Shown here in pieces: positions 27,001-34,763 of a DNA stretch of 64,000 nucleotides (positions are counted from its first letter, which is position 1; each line of letters begins with the position of its first letter). The position numbers were made by a program, and so were the translations under genes. The notes beneath the pieces are model-generated. The model ran no database searches. It had not been told where the DNA came from and worked only from the letters and a program-made list of their open reading frames with translations. The stretch is from Mucilaginibacter pedocola (lineage in GTDB: Bacteria; Bacteroidota; Bacteroidia; Sphingobacteriales; Sphingobacteriaceae): assembly GCF_002013915.1 (NCBI RefSeq), contig NZ_MBTF01000035.1, positions 186,001 through 250,000 of the forward strand, in the 5' to 3' direction.

Positions 27001-27113
27001 GGGACCCGGAGGTGAACGCGGATTACCAGGCCAGCAATATCAACCTTGGTGTTGATTTCTACTCGGCGCCGCAGCCACGTACCATTACCTTTGGAGTGAA
27101 CATAGGATTATAA
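24027..27113 (+). CDS. SusC/RagA-family TonB-dependent outer-membrane receptor
   Basis: An outer-membrane transporter for oligomeric nutrients, working with the SusD lipoprotein encoded next to it and powered by TonB. The 1028-residue protein has a signal peptide (about 1-20, ending AFSQ) and a carboxypeptidase-regulatory-like domain (about 24-98). A TonB box/plug follows, starting at TEVVVVGYGTQKRQ (about 102-115) with the plug motif ILKDASASAIYGARASNGVIL, then a long beta-barrel. It lacks the STN signalling domain, so it is not expected to signal to a FecR. There is no CAZyme beside it, so the substrate cannot be guessed. Confidence 0.95.
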   Translation: MKKILLSFLLLFVTASLAFSQNSVITGKVTDQKDGSALPGVTVTVKGTPGIGTQTDVNGKYSLSVPAGKVLVFKFIGYKAVELAANSSVVDATLETDSKQLTEVVVVGYGTQKRQNITGSVASIAAKEIENTPVTTLEQAIQGKAAGVVIQSNNGKLGQGIKISVRGTSSISAGTQPLIVLDGIILNQGDISSTNAATNPLADINFNDFESVEILKDASASAIYGARASNGVILLTSKKGKAGKAKLNFSSQFGSSKPSRHRQFLNSEQYLQIERRAGVGASLQDFNNGFYDTYQDALDDNAAFVESRLLRYSAGVADVGAANVDWEKQAFQDAPQAIYDLNLSGGNDKTTYLISGQYSDQKGILVGNRFKKYSGRVNLSTKPFSRVEVGMNLNFTNTVNNRISDDNQFSTPMQIVALSPITPIIDPRTGLLSGSLPGSASNYPVYYNPLLSVANSYYNTTVFRTIGNVYGSWEIVKHLTLRSEFGLDQTNQNEDSYYGRLTFRNTGTPNGAGQNTNNGIIHYTVNNYINYKNVFNTDHSLDVTAGTSYEYNHFVGNDIQGQQFPSDAYKQIASAAVKSGGSSSQSEYAFVSYFSRANYAYKGKYLLSASARTDASSRFGKNSRYGFFPAASVGWILSEESFLKNSTFISNLKLKAGYGLTGNAEVGNYPALGLFSGDAGYNGSAGQRFIQIANPNLKWETTGQFDVGVNFGFFNNRISGGFEYYRKNTRDLLLDVNIPGTLGLSIQTQNLGKLYNQGYELELSGDIFVGKFKWTSSFNGAFNKNVVTDIKKQVLGSNDLNRVIEGQPIGVFYGKEYAGVDPANGDAIYYLNTKDANGNFIRTTTNDYNAAQNVILGNPTPKYTAGWTNTFAYAGFDLSVTMQGSWGNKIYNGGGQYMSASASNGFDNQTVDQMAYWDKPGDITDVPEPRLFYGNGVNASSRYLSSGSYIRMKTVGLGYSIPKSLLAKIKLANARVFMNAYNLFLITKYKGWDPEVNADYQASNINLGVDFYSAPQPRTITFGVNIGL

Positions 27114-27129
27114 TTTTAATATTATAGCA

Positions 27130-28491
27130 ATGAAAAAATTTAAATCGATATACCTTACAGCTTTTGGCACCGCGTTATTATTAACCGCCTGCAATAAGCA
27201 ATTGGACTTAAAGCCCTTTCAGTCGGTAGGACAGGATGTGGCCATACTTACATCAACTGATGTGCAAATTACACTGGTGGGTGCCTATAACAGGCTCGCG
27301 CTATCGGGCACATACGGTGGCGGTAACTTCTTGCAGCCCGACCTGATGGCAACCCAAACAATAATTGACTGGCAGGGTACTTTTCAGGACCTTAGCCAAA
27401 TGGTAGCCCAAACTATTACAAACGATAATGGTTTTGTGGAGGGTATGTGGCTAAGCTCGTACCAGGCCATTAACCAGGCAAACAACGTTATTGCCAATTT
27501 GGACAAAGTTGATGCAGCCTCAAAAGCTTCGTATGAAGGGCAAGCCAAATTTATACGCGGTATACTTTATTTTAACCTGGCCGAAATGTATGGCAAATCT
27601 TACAACGATGGCAGCCCGGCAACTAACCTGGCCGTACCTATTGTATTAACACCAACCACGGTGGTTGACGAGTCTTCAAAAGTGCCGCGCGCTACCGTTG
27701 AAGCTGTTTATCAGCAAGCTATTACCGACCTTACCGACGCGCAAAACCTGTTGCCGGCAGGTAATACCTTTTATGCAACCAAGAATGCTGCTACAGCTAT
27801 GTTGGCGAGGATATACCTGCAAAAAGGCGATTACGCAAATGCACGCGATGCCGCTAATACCGTAATTGCATCTAACCGTTACTCCCTGGTAACACCTTAC
27901 ACAGCTGAGTTTCCTTATCCGGCACAAATTCACGTAGATAACACTACCGAAGATATTTTTGCCGTACAGGTTACTGCCCAACAAGGCACCAACGGCTTAA
28001 ACACCTATTACGCATCTCCGGATGATAGCGGCCGCGGCGATATTATTGTAAGAGATAACTTTTTGGCCGAGTTTGAGCCGGACGATCAGCGCGCTGCTAT
28101 TTACACTGAAGATAGCGACGGCATTTTGCGCGTAGGTAAGTTCAGCAACGTTTATGGTAACGTGCGCGTTGTGCGCCTTGCCGAAATGTATTTGATACGT
28201 GCCGAAGCAAACCAAAGGCTTGGTACTGCTATTGGTGCTACTCCCGCTGCCGATATCACTACAATACGTAACCGTGCGGGCCTGGGCAATGTTGCAGCAG
28301 TTACGCTGGCCGATATTTTAAAAGAGAGAAGGCTGGAGCTTGCCTTTGAGGGTGGTTTCTTCCTGCATGATGCCAAGCGTTTGCAGCAATCTGTTGGTGC
28401 TTTACCATATAATTCACCAAAATTGGTTTTCCCGGTTCCGTTGCGCGAGATAAACGCAAACTCGGCCCTGGTGCAAAACGAAGGTTATTAA
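27130..28491 (+). CDS. SusD/RagB-family nutrient-binding lipoprotein
   Basis: Surface lipoprotein that forms the lid over its SusC partner. The 453-residue product has a lipoprotein signal peptide ending in LLTACNK (Cys at about 21), TPR-like SusD helices in the N-terminal half, and the C-terminal motif ILKERRLELAFEGGFFLHDAKRL at about 398-420 that marks the family. It follows susC by 16 bases. The closing bidirectional terminator shows that the pair is a complete two-gene unit. Confidence 0.93.
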   Translation: MKKFKSIYLTAFGTALLLTACNKQLDLKPFQSVGQDVAILTSTDVQITLVGAYNRLALSGTYGGGNFLQPDLMATQTIIDWQGTFQDLSQMVAQTITNDNGFVEGMWLSSYQAINQANNVIANLDKVDAASKASYEGQAKFIRGILYFNLAEMYGKSYNDGSPATNLAVPIVLTPTTVVDESSKVPRATVEAVYQQAITDLTDAQNLLPAGNTFYATKNAATAMLARIYLQKGDYANARDAANTVIASNRYSLVTPYTAEFPYPAQIHVDNTTEDIFAVQVTAQQGTNGLNTYYASPDDSGRGDIIVRDNFLAEFEPDDQRAAIYTEDSDGILRVGKFSNVYGNVRVVRLAEMYLIRAEANQRLGTAIGATPAADITTIRNRAGLGNVAAVTLADILKERRLELAFEGGFFLHDAKRLQQSVGALPYNSPKLVFPVPLREINANSALVQNEGY

Positions 28492-28505
28492 TAATAACCC
28501 GTTCT

Positions 28506-28550
28506 AAAACACAAAACCCCGGAGTGATAAGCTTCGGGGTTTTGTGTTTT
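28506..28550. terminator. Bidirectional terminator between susD and the CinA-like gene
   Basis: A 16-base perfect stem (AAAACACAAAACCCCG at 28506-28521 against 28535-28550) with a 13-base loop carries A/T tracts on both sides. It separates the plus-strand susCD from the minus-strand genes that end at 28555. Confidence 0.92.
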
Positions 28551-28554
28551 ATGA

Positions 28555-29070
28555 TTATGCTATCAACTTTTCTATTTGTTCGAAAATATATTCTACCGTT
28601 TTATCCCTTATTTCATTTCTGCTATTGTTTTTATCGATGATATCTTCGGGTAGAAAAGAATGCTTGAACGGGTGTAGTTTCTTATAAAAAATAGCCACAT
28701 AAATTTGACCTACGCTAGCGGTTGCCTTATAATCAGTAGATGGATCGATAGCAGAAGCCATACCGGTAACCGCCACATGGATGTCAGCATTGGGATAAAG
28801 CCTCTTTATGCCATAGCACATTGCCGTAGTTGTTTGCTGCGACTCGGCCGTATATTTTTTCAGGATTTTGCGTCGTACCCCTAATATTTTCACTTTTACA
28901 TTTTCGTCATAAGTAACGATACTGCCTTTTAAAATTGCGGATGCGCCGGAAACAGATGCAATAGTGCTTGCTAACAACCCCGCAGTAATACTTTCTGCAC
29001 AAACAATAGTGAGCGTTCGTTCTTTTTTTAATGCTTTGTGAAATTGCTCAACCGTTTCTATACTTATCAT
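28555..29070 (-). CDS. CinA C-terminal-domain protein (nicotinamide-nucleotide amidase-like)
   Basis: The 171-residue protein matches the stand-alone CinA/PncC C-terminal domain, which deamidates nicotinamide mononucleotide in characterised members. The AESITAGLLAS segment near residues 24-34 and the SIVTYDENVKVKILGV stretch near 51-66 carry the usual Ser and Tyr positions. The normally strict TGxAGPGG loop is altered here to TGMASAIDP, so enzymatic activity is less certain. It is the last gene of a minus-strand group and lies 67 bases after the NUDIX gene. Confidence 0.8.
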   Translation of the reverse strand: MISIETVEQFHKALKKERTLTIVCAESITAGLLASTIASVSGASAILKGSIVTYDENVKVKILGVRRKILKKYTAESQQTTTAMCYGIKRLYPNADIHVAVTGMASAIDPSTDYKATASVGQIYVAIFYKKLHPFKHSFLPEDIIDKNNSRNEIRDKTVEYIFEQIEKLIA

Positions 29071-29137
29071 GTTAGTTTATTTGTAGTTATAAAATTTCAT
29101 TGCAGCTATAATCATCGCGCTGAATTCGCCTGCTAAA

Positions 29138-29689
29138 TTAACTGATGGCCCCCAATTTCATAAGTGCGTAAAACAAACCGGTACAGTGTAACGCTTGCGG
29201 TATCTTATTCTCGGCAAGTAATTGTTTTACTTCATCAATGGTATATTCCATCACCTCAATGCGTTCGTGCTCGTCTAACGATTGCTCCTGCACCTTTTTG
29301 CCGCCTTTCGCTAGGTAGCAGTAAGTAACATTACCTGCGGTAGATGGGTTAGCGTAAACCGTGCTGATGAGTTCTACGCTATTAAAGGCGTAGCCGGTTT
29401 CTTCCAGCAACTCGCGGCGCATGCCTTCTTCTTTATCTTCGCCTTCTTCTATTACGCCACCCGGTATCTCCAGCGATACAATGCCCGCCGCGTGGCGGTA
29501 CTGGCGTATCATAATAATTTTATTGTCTTCGGTAAGTGCTACCGCATTTGCCCAGTTGGGGTACTCCAGTACGTAGTATTCGTCAACAATAGTGCCGTCG
29601 GGCATTTCGCATTTATCGGCGCGCAGGGTGGCCCAGGGGCCTTTGTGTACATAAGTGGTGGAAAGGGTTTTCCATTTATATTCGTCCAT
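29138..29689 (-). CDS. NUDIX hydrolase, ADP-sugar pyrophosphatase-like
   Basis: The 183-residue protein has a complete Nudix box at about residues 77-99 (GGVIEEGEDKEEGMRRELLEET), with the REUxEE metal-binding core. The position of the box after a RQYRHAAG strand resembles ADP-ribose pyrophosphatases, but the substrate is not certain. Its first 14 bases overlap the end of the upstream hypothetical gene, so they are translationally linked. Confidence 0.9.
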   Translation of the reverse strand: MDEYKWKTLSTTYVHKGPWATLRADKCEMPDGTIVDEYYVLEYPNWANAVALTEDNKIIMIRQYRHAAGIVSLEIPGGVIEEGEDKEEGMRRELLEETGYAFNSVELISTVYANPSTAGNVTYCYLAKGGKKVQEQSLDEHERIEVMEYTIDEVKQLLAENKIPQALHCTGLFYALMKLGAIS

Positions 29690-30089
29690 AGTTGTTTTTA
29701 AAGAAACCGTAGATGTGGTTCCTCTTGGTTAAATTATCAAAAGATTCGTAATGATGCTCGCTTTCTAACACATCAAAAATAACAAGCACCTTATTTAAAA
29801 TAGCGGCTGTTTCTTCATCGGCCTTAAACGGCTCGGCAAATACATAAAGCATTTGGCTTAAGGCATTCAGCTTTTCGGAGCTGTAATTGGCAGATAGCAG
29901 CAGGTTTTTAAACTTTTCTGTATCGGCTTGCAAAAGGGTATCCAACTCGTGGTTATATTCATCTTGCAATACCTCGTTAAAATACTGGCGGTATTCTTCC
30001 TCTTTTTCTTCGGCCTTCAAGCCCATAAGTTTCGCCAGCAGCAAAGCCATTTTACGGGCCTCGTTAAGCAGGTAATCGCGTTGGTACAT
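29676..30089 (-). CDS. Conserved-type hypothetical protein, helical
   Basis: I do not recognise a named family. The 137-residue product is soluble, rich in Glu, Lys and Leu and predicted mostly helical, with no signal peptide, membrane segment or metal motif. The N-terminus (MYQRDYLLNEARKMALLLAKLMGL) resembles helical proteins of unknown function that are frequent in Sphingobacteria. Codon use is normal, and the 14-base overlap with the NUDIX gene supports reality. Confidence 0.75.
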   Translation of the reverse strand: MYQRDYLLNEARKMALLLAKLMGLKAEEKEEEYRQYFNEVLQDEYNHELDTLLQADTEKFKNLLLSANYSSEKLNALSQMLYVFAEPFKADEETAAILNKVLVIFDVLESEHHYESFDNLTKRNHIYGFFKNNYGRI

Positions 30090-30095
30090 GGGTTA

Positions 30096-30225
30096 TTAGA
30101 AATTGGAGGTTAGTTGATCAGAGGTTAGGTGGCACGGTGCTCCCCAACCTCTGATTAGAATTAAGTTATTGGAATTTGGAGCTCCCTCCGGCTTTTGGCT
30201 TTGATCTTTCGGCTTAAGGCTTCCA
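30096..30225. repeat. Low-complexity/inverted-repeat spacer
   Basis: The spacer holds an inverted repeat (ATCAGAGGTT at 30117-30126 with its complement at 30146-30155), a partial direct copy of GAGGTTAG, and a minus-strand run of imperfect AAAGCC-type units near 30185-30215. No gene is supported here. The hairpin is not followed by a clear T-run. Confidence 0.5.
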
Positions 30226-31023
30226 TCACCAGCTTCCGCTGCTGCCGCCGCCTCCGCTGCTGCCGCCACCGAAGCCGCCCCAGCTGCTACCGCCGCCGGA
30301 TGAACCACCCCAGCTGCCGCCGCCTCCGCTGCCGCTTCCAAGAGCATTAGCTGCCAAATACCACCAAAACGCATGCGAACCGCCGCGGCTGCCAATAATG
30401 CGCCTGCCGCCGCCCCCACCGCCACGCTTGCTGATGATAATGATGAGTATAACTACCACAATTATCACAATGAAAATAACGCTGCCAAGGCCGCCGCCTT
30501 CATTTTCATCTTTCTGTTTCGGCTCGGCTTTATATTCGCCTTTGGTGTATTTGATGATATCGTCGGTAGCGGCATCCAGCCCGCCGTAGTAATCGTTTTG
30601 TTTAAACCGTGGCCTTACATCTTTCTGGATGATCTGTTGCGTAATAATATCGGGGAGGGCGCCTTCTACGCCATAGCCTGTTTGAATAGATACCTTACGG
30701 TCGTTAACGGCTACCAGCACCAGTACGCCGTTGTTTTTCTCTTTAGTACCAATACCCCATTTGCGTATAAGGCCAACACCGTAGTCAATTATCTCTCGGC
30801 CGTCCAGCGTAGGGATAAGCACCACTGCTATTTGATTAGTAGTGCTGTCTTCAAACGCCTTTAGCTTTGCATCCAGCTGCGATACTTGCTGCGGGGATAG
30901 TGTACCTGTAAAGTCGTTCACCAGCCCGCGCGTGGGTTTTTCGGGGTAGTTTTGGGCGAATGCTAATGTTGCGCAGAGCACCAGCCCAACAAATAAAAAT
31001 ATTCTCTTCAGCATGGTATTCAT
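30226..31023 (-). CDS. TPM-domain (YgcG-family) membrane protein with Gly/Ser-rich tail
   Basis: The 265-residue protein has a signal peptide (ending LAFAQNYP), a TPM domain at about residues 25-150 with the FTGTLSPQQVSQLDAKLKAFE start, a membrane helix near 190-210 and a Gly/Ser/Trp-rich tail from about 220. TPM (TLP18.3/Psb32/MOLO-1) proteins are often encoded with LemA and may aid membrane-protein quality control; the function is not settled. I choose the ATG at 31023, which sits one base beyond the stop of the preceding gene; an ATG at 31014 is an alternative. A further upstream start would overlap that gene. Confidence 0.87.
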   Translation of the reverse strand: MNTMLKRIFLFVGLVLCATLAFAQNYPEKPTRGLVNDFTGTLSPQQVSQLDAKLKAFEDSTTNQIAVVLIPTLDGREIIDYGVGLIRKWGIGTKEKNNGVLVLVAVNDRKVSIQTGYGVEGALPDIITQQIIQKDVRPRFKQNDYYGGLDAATDDIIKYTKGEYKAEPKQKDENEGGGLGSVIFIVIIVVVILIIIISKRGGGGGGRRIIGSRGGSHAFWWYLAANALGSGSGGGGSWGGSSGGGSSWGGFGGGSSGGGGSSGSW

Positions 31024-31024
31024 G

Positions 31025-31459
31025 TTAGTTGCCATCCATAAAGGCAATGTCGTCGGGCAGTTCGTTCTTATCGTCGAGCAGGTGCGGAAAGTACTTTTTC
31101 AACTGTTCGCCTGCCTTGATAATCCCCGTTACAATGCCTTCAACAAGGTTGCCGTATTTAAACTGGCTCAGCATATCTTCTTTGGTACCATCCCAAAAAT
31201 CAGGTGGAACAACCTTGTTAATACCGGCATCGCCAATAATGGCAAATTTGCGGTCTACGGTTGCTACGTATATCAACACACCATTCCGCAGGCGCGTTTT
31301 GTGCATACCCAGTTGGGTGAAGTATTTTGCGGCACGGTCTAAGGTTTCTTCGCTGCAGATTTTCTCAACGCATACGCGTATCTCGCCGGAGGTATTTCGT
31401 TCGGCATCGGCAACGGCCTTTTGTATACGAAGCTGTTCTTCGTCGGTAAATACTGCCAT
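31025..31459 (-). CDS. TPM-domain protein without signal peptide
   Basis: A second TPM-domain protein (144 residues) with no signal peptide or clear membrane segment. The N-terminus AVFTDEEQLRIQKAVADAE and the core INKVVPPDFWDGTKEDMLSQF match the short LemA-associated TPM class. I use the ATG at 31459; a GTG 18 bases further upstream (31477) falls inside a direct repeat. It is one base away from the longer TPM gene, so the two are coupled. Confidence 0.87.
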   Translation of the reverse strand: MAVFTDEEQLRIQKAVADAERNTSGEIRVCVEKICSEETLDRAAKYFTQLGMHKTRLRNGVLIYVATVDRKFAIIGDAGINKVVPPDFWDGTKEDMLSQFKYGNLVEGIVTGIIKAGEQLKKYFPHLLDDKNELPDDIAFMDGN

Positions 31460-31471
31460 TTTTTTTTGTGA

Positions 31472-31541
31472 TTTCACCGATGATTTATGATTTCACCGAT
31501 GTGATTTTCTGATTCCACCGATGGCTTACTATTCCACCGAT
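31472..31541. repeat. Four direct repeats of TT(T/C)CACCGAT
   Basis: Copies lie at 31472-31481, 31491-31500, 31513-31522 and 31532-31541, with start-to-start distances of 19, 22 and 19 bases (about two helical turns). They fill the space between lemA and the short TPM gene. This may be a small tandem repeat or a set of protein-binding sites; the sequence alone does not decide. Confidence 0.7.
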
Positions 31542-31550
31542 AGTATGAAA

Positions 31551-31583
31551 GCCTATAGGGTAACATTAATTTGCCCTATAGGC
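31551..31583 (-). terminator. Hairpin after lemA
   Basis: A perfect 10-base stem (GCCTATAGGG with CCCTATAGGC) encloses a 13-base loop, 10 bases downstream of the lemA stop on the minus strand. The following tract (TTTCATAC) is weak, so partial termination or an mRNA-stabilising hairpin inside the lemA-TPM operon is likely. Confidence 0.6.
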
Positions 31584-31593
31584 TACGACAATA

Positions 31594-32202
31594 TTACTTC
31601 GTATCTTCTTTTTTAGTATCGGTATCAAAGTTAACCGACGGTGCTTTCTCTGAACCGGCATCGGCCTGGAAGTAGCCTTTCTCTTTAAAGCCGAACATTT
31701 TGGCAGTAATATTGGCCGGGAAGGCGCGTATTTTGCTATTGTAGGCTTGTACGGCTTCGTTAAAATCGCGGCGTGCTACGCTGATGCGGTTTTCGGTGCC
31801 TTCCAACTGTGCCTGTAAGCCTCTGAAGGCTTCGTTAGCGCGCAGAGTAGGGTAGTTTTCTGTTATGTTAAGCAATTTGCCTAATGCGGCACTTAACTGG
31901 CCTTGTGCTTCCTGGTATTTCTGGATGTTCTCGGGAGTTAGGGTAGCGGCATCAACCTGTACCGATGTGGCTTTTGCACGAGCCTCAACAACAGCGGTTA
32001 GTGTACCTTTTTCAAAATTGGCTTCGCCTTTCACGGTCGATACCAAATTAGGGATAAGGTCGGCACGGCGTTGGTATTGGGTTTGTACTTCGCCCCATTT
32101 GCTTTTTATATTTTCGTCGGCTGTAACCATGCTATTGTAGCTGCACGAGCTTAACGACATTGCCCCAACCATAATGGCCAGCGCGAAGAATAACTTTTTC
32201 AT
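31594..32202 (-). CDS. lemA: LemA-family protein
   Basis: The 202-residue protein starts with a lipoprotein-type signal (SLSSCSYNS, Cys at about 20) and then shows the LemA domain. Typical elements are ENIKSKWGEVQTQYQRRADLIPNLVSTVKG near residues 32-61 and RRDFNEAVQAYN near 144-155. The last 30 residues form a charged tail. LemA proteins occur with TPM-domain genes as here; the role at the membrane is unknown. It is the first gene of a minus-strand operon with the two TPM genes. Confidence 0.92.
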   Translation of the reverse strand: MKKLFFALAIMVGAMSLSSCSYNSMVTADENIKSKWGEVQTQYQRRADLIPNLVSTVKGEANFEKGTLTAVVEARAKATSVQVDAATLTPENIQKYQEAQGQLSAALGKLLNITENYPTLRANEAFRGLQAQLEGTENRISVARRDFNEAVQAYNSKIRAFPANITAKMFGFKEKGYFQADAGSEKAPSVNFDTDTKKEDTK

Positions 32203-32350
32203 TGGATGTTTTTTTAGTTTATGGTGATGTGAATTTACGAATTAGATTACAAAAGCCATACCGATGTTACAAACCGTAACATTTGCGCCACAATGGCAAT
32301 TTTTTGAGGGCTGTAGATGCAATAAAATGCAGTTAACCAATATATGATTT

Positions 32351-32358
32351 TATATTTG
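32351..32358 (+). promoter_or_regulatory. Candidate -7 box for the GH92 gene
   Basis: TATATTTG matches TAnnTTTG and lies 42 bases before the ATG at 32401. Because it falls inside the possible N-terminal extension that would begin at 32344, it also argues for the downstream start. No convincing -33 element is present. Confidence 0.4.
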
Positions 32359-32400
32359 CTTCTGTTAAATTGTTTTACTGATCATCTATTTACGCCATTA

Positions 32401-34692
32401 ATGAAGAAACTACTTGTATCATTAATATGTTTTGCAGGGCTTACCGCCGCTGCCCAAACCCCCACACACGAAAAATTAGTGCAATACGTGAAGCCTATTA
32501 TAGGCACACAGCGTATGGGCCATACCTATCCCGGTGCTACCGTACCTTTCGGTATGGTGCAATTAAGCCCCGAAACCGATACCCCCAGCTACGAGCTGAA
32601 CGGTAAGTACAACCCCGATGTTTACAAATACTGCGCAGGTTACCAGTACGATGATAAAACCATTGTAGGCTTTAGCCATACGCATTTCAGCGGTACAGGC
32701 CACTCGGACCTGGGCGATTTCCTGATTATGCCTACCGTTGGCGCTTTGAAATTGAACCCCGGTACGGCAGATAAACCCGGCAGCGGTTACCGCTCGGCGT
32801 TTTCGCACGCTAATGAGGTGAGCGAAGCCAATTACTACAAAGTAAAGCTGGACGAAAGCAACGTAACTGCCGAAATGACCACCACTACTCGTGTGGGCTT
32901 TCATCAATACACCTTTCCCAAAACCGATCAGGCGCACATCGTACTTGATCTGATGGCGGGTATTTACAACTATCCAGATAAAACCGTTTGGACATATGTA
33001 AAAGTTTTGAACGATAGCACACTGGTAGGCTTCCGCCAAACCAATGGCTGGGCACGTACACGTACGCTATACTTCGCCATGTCGTTCAATAAAGCATTCG
33101 CACAATACGGTTTTAAGAAATATGAGAAGCGCCAGGTATACGGCGGCTTCTGGGGTAAATTCAATCAAAGCAAAAACTTCCCCGAGATAGCCGGCAAACA
33201 AATACGTGCTTACTTCGATTTCAAGACCGAAGCCAACGAGAAGATCAAAATAAAATTTGCATTATCGCCGGTAAGCATGGATGGCGCACTGGTCAATATG
33301 CAGGCTGAAGCACCGGGCTGGGATTTTGAAAAGGTGAAAGCCGATGGGCAGGCCCAATGGGAAACTGCTTTGGATAAAATTACCGTAACCGGCAGCACCG
33401 AGAAAAAGCAGGATTTTTATACCGCCATGTACCACACCATGATAAACCCAACCATTTATATGGATGTGGACGGCCAATACAAAGGGCTTGATCAAAACGT
33501 ACACAAGGCAGATGGCTTTGTTAATTATACCACCTTCTCGCTTTGGGATACTTATCGCGCCTTACATCCGCTGTTCAATATCATCGAGCCGCAGCGTAAT
33601 GCCGACATGGTAAAATCGATGCTGGTGCATTACGACCAAAGCCCCGAGCACATGCTGCCTGTTTGGAGCAACAGCGCCAACGAGAACTGGTGCATGAGCG
33701 GTTACCACAGTGTGTCTGTTTTAGCAGATGCTGTAGTGAAGGGCAATGCGCCTTTTGACGCCAACAAAGCCCTGGATGCTGCCGTAGCTACCGCACGCCA
33801 CCGCAGCTATGAAGGTATTGGCGAGTACATAGATAAAGGTTACATCGCTGATGAGCGTACCGGCGTATCGGTATCTAATACTTTAGAGTATGCTTACGAT
33901 GATTGGGCAATAGCACAAATGGCGAAGAAGCTGGGCAAAACCGATATCTATAACGAATTCATCAAACGCAGCGAAAACTATAAGAACGTTTACGACCCAT
34001 CAGTAGGGTTTATGCGCCCTAAACTGGCTAATGGTACATTCCGCGCTAAATTTGACCCGTTGAGCACCATTAACGAAGGCTTTATTGAGGGCAACTCTTG
34101 GAACTACACCCTGTTCGCCCCGCAAGATCCTGAAGGTTTGATAAAACTGATGGGGGGAGATAAACGCTTTGTGCGCTACCTCGATTCACTGTTCACGATG
34201 GAACTGCCGGATAAATACTTCGCCGAAACCGAAGATATTACCCGCGACGGTATCATTGGCAACTATGTGCATGGTAACGAACCATCGCACCACGTAGCTT
34301 ACCTGTACAACTGGACCGGCAAGCCATGGAAAACACAGGAACGCATCCGGATGATATTGAACCGCATGTATAAACCTACGCCGGATGGTTTGGGTGGTAA
34401 CGATGATACCGGCCAAATGAGCGCGTGGTACATCTTCAGCACACTGGGCTTTTACCCTGTCGCACCGGCCTCTAACGATTATGCCATTGGTAGCCCTGCT
34501 ATCAACAGTGCGAGCATACAAGTTGGCGGCGGCAAAACCTTCAACATTACCGTGAAGAACCAAAGCGAGAAGAACGTTTACATCCAAAAGATGACGCTGA
34601 ACGGTAAGCCGCTTACCTCGTTATCTATCACCCACCAGGATATCATGGCTGGTGGTGAATTAGTGTTTACTATGGGAAGCAAACATAAATAA
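32401..34692 (+). CDS. Glycoside hydrolase family 92 alpha-mannosidase
   Basis: GH92 enzymes are calcium-dependent exo-alpha-mannosidases, mostly acting on N-glycan-type mannose. The 763-residue protein has a signal peptide (ending LTAAAQT), the N-terminal beta-sandwich (about 25-270, starting with VKPIIGTQRMGHTYPGATVPFG) and an (alpha/alpha)6 barrel. Family hallmarks are TFSLWDTYRALHPL, the stretch GNEPSHHVAYLYNW and the acidic GGNDDTGQMSAWYIFS motif that holds the expected base residues. I chose the ATG at 32401 because it gives a normal signal peptide. No SusCD is next to it; the nearest neighbour in the same direction is a DUF4269 gene. Confidence 0.95.
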   Translation: MKKLLVSLICFAGLTAAAQTPTHEKLVQYVKPIIGTQRMGHTYPGATVPFGMVQLSPETDTPSYELNGKYNPDVYKYCAGYQYDDKTIVGFSHTHFSGTGHSDLGDFLIMPTVGALKLNPGTADKPGSGYRSAFSHANEVSEANYYKVKLDESNVTAEMTTTTRVGFHQYTFPKTDQAHIVLDLMAGIYNYPDKTVWTYVKVLNDSTLVGFRQTNGWARTRTLYFAMSFNKAFAQYGFKKYEKRQVYGGFWGKFNQSKNFPEIAGKQIRAYFDFKTEANEKIKIKFALSPVSMDGALVNMQAEAPGWDFEKVKADGQAQWETALDKITVTGSTEKKQDFYTAMYHTMINPTIYMDVDGQYKGLDQNVHKADGFVNYTTFSLWDTYRALHPLFNIIEPQRNADMVKSMLVHYDQSPEHMLPVWSNSANENWCMSGYHSVSVLADAVVKGNAPFDANKALDAAVATARHRSYEGIGEYIDKGYIADERTGVSVSNTLEYAYDDWAIAQMAKKLGKTDIYNEFIKRSENYKNVYDPSVGFMRPKLANGTFRAKFDPLSTINEGFIEGNSWNYTLFAPQDPEGLIKLMGGDKRFVRYLDSLFTMELPDKYFAETEDITRDGIIGNYVHGNEPSHHVAYLYNWTGKPWKTQERIRMILNRMYKPTPDGLGGNDDTGQMSAWYIFSTLGFYPVAPASNDYAIGSPAINSASIQVGGGKTFNITVKNQSEKNVYIQKMTLNGKPLTSLSITHQDIMAGGELVFTMGSKHK

Positions 34693-34716
34693 CCAAACAA
34701 ATAACAAGATAATAAT

Positions 34717-34740
34717 GGGCATGCCGGCAACGGTATGCCC
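34717..34740 (+). terminator. Terminator of the GH92 gene
   Basis: GGGCATGCCG pairs with CGGTATGCCC (one mismatch) around a 4-base loop and is followed by GTTTTGC. It sits 24 bases after the GH92 stop and before the DUF4269 gene. Confidence 0.75.
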
Positions 34741-34763
34741 GTTTTGCATTTAATGGAGGGCTT

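Noticed and set aside
30373..30864. Ala-rich open frame on the plus strand opposite the TPM gene
   Set aside because: It is an antisense shadow of the Gly/Ser-rich tail and lacks any motif; the minus-strand TPM gene has a signal peptide and domain.
32344..32400. Earlier in-frame start for the GH92 gene
   Set aside because: It would place a promoter-like box inside the gene and break the signal peptide; the ATG at 32401 gives a typical signal sequence.
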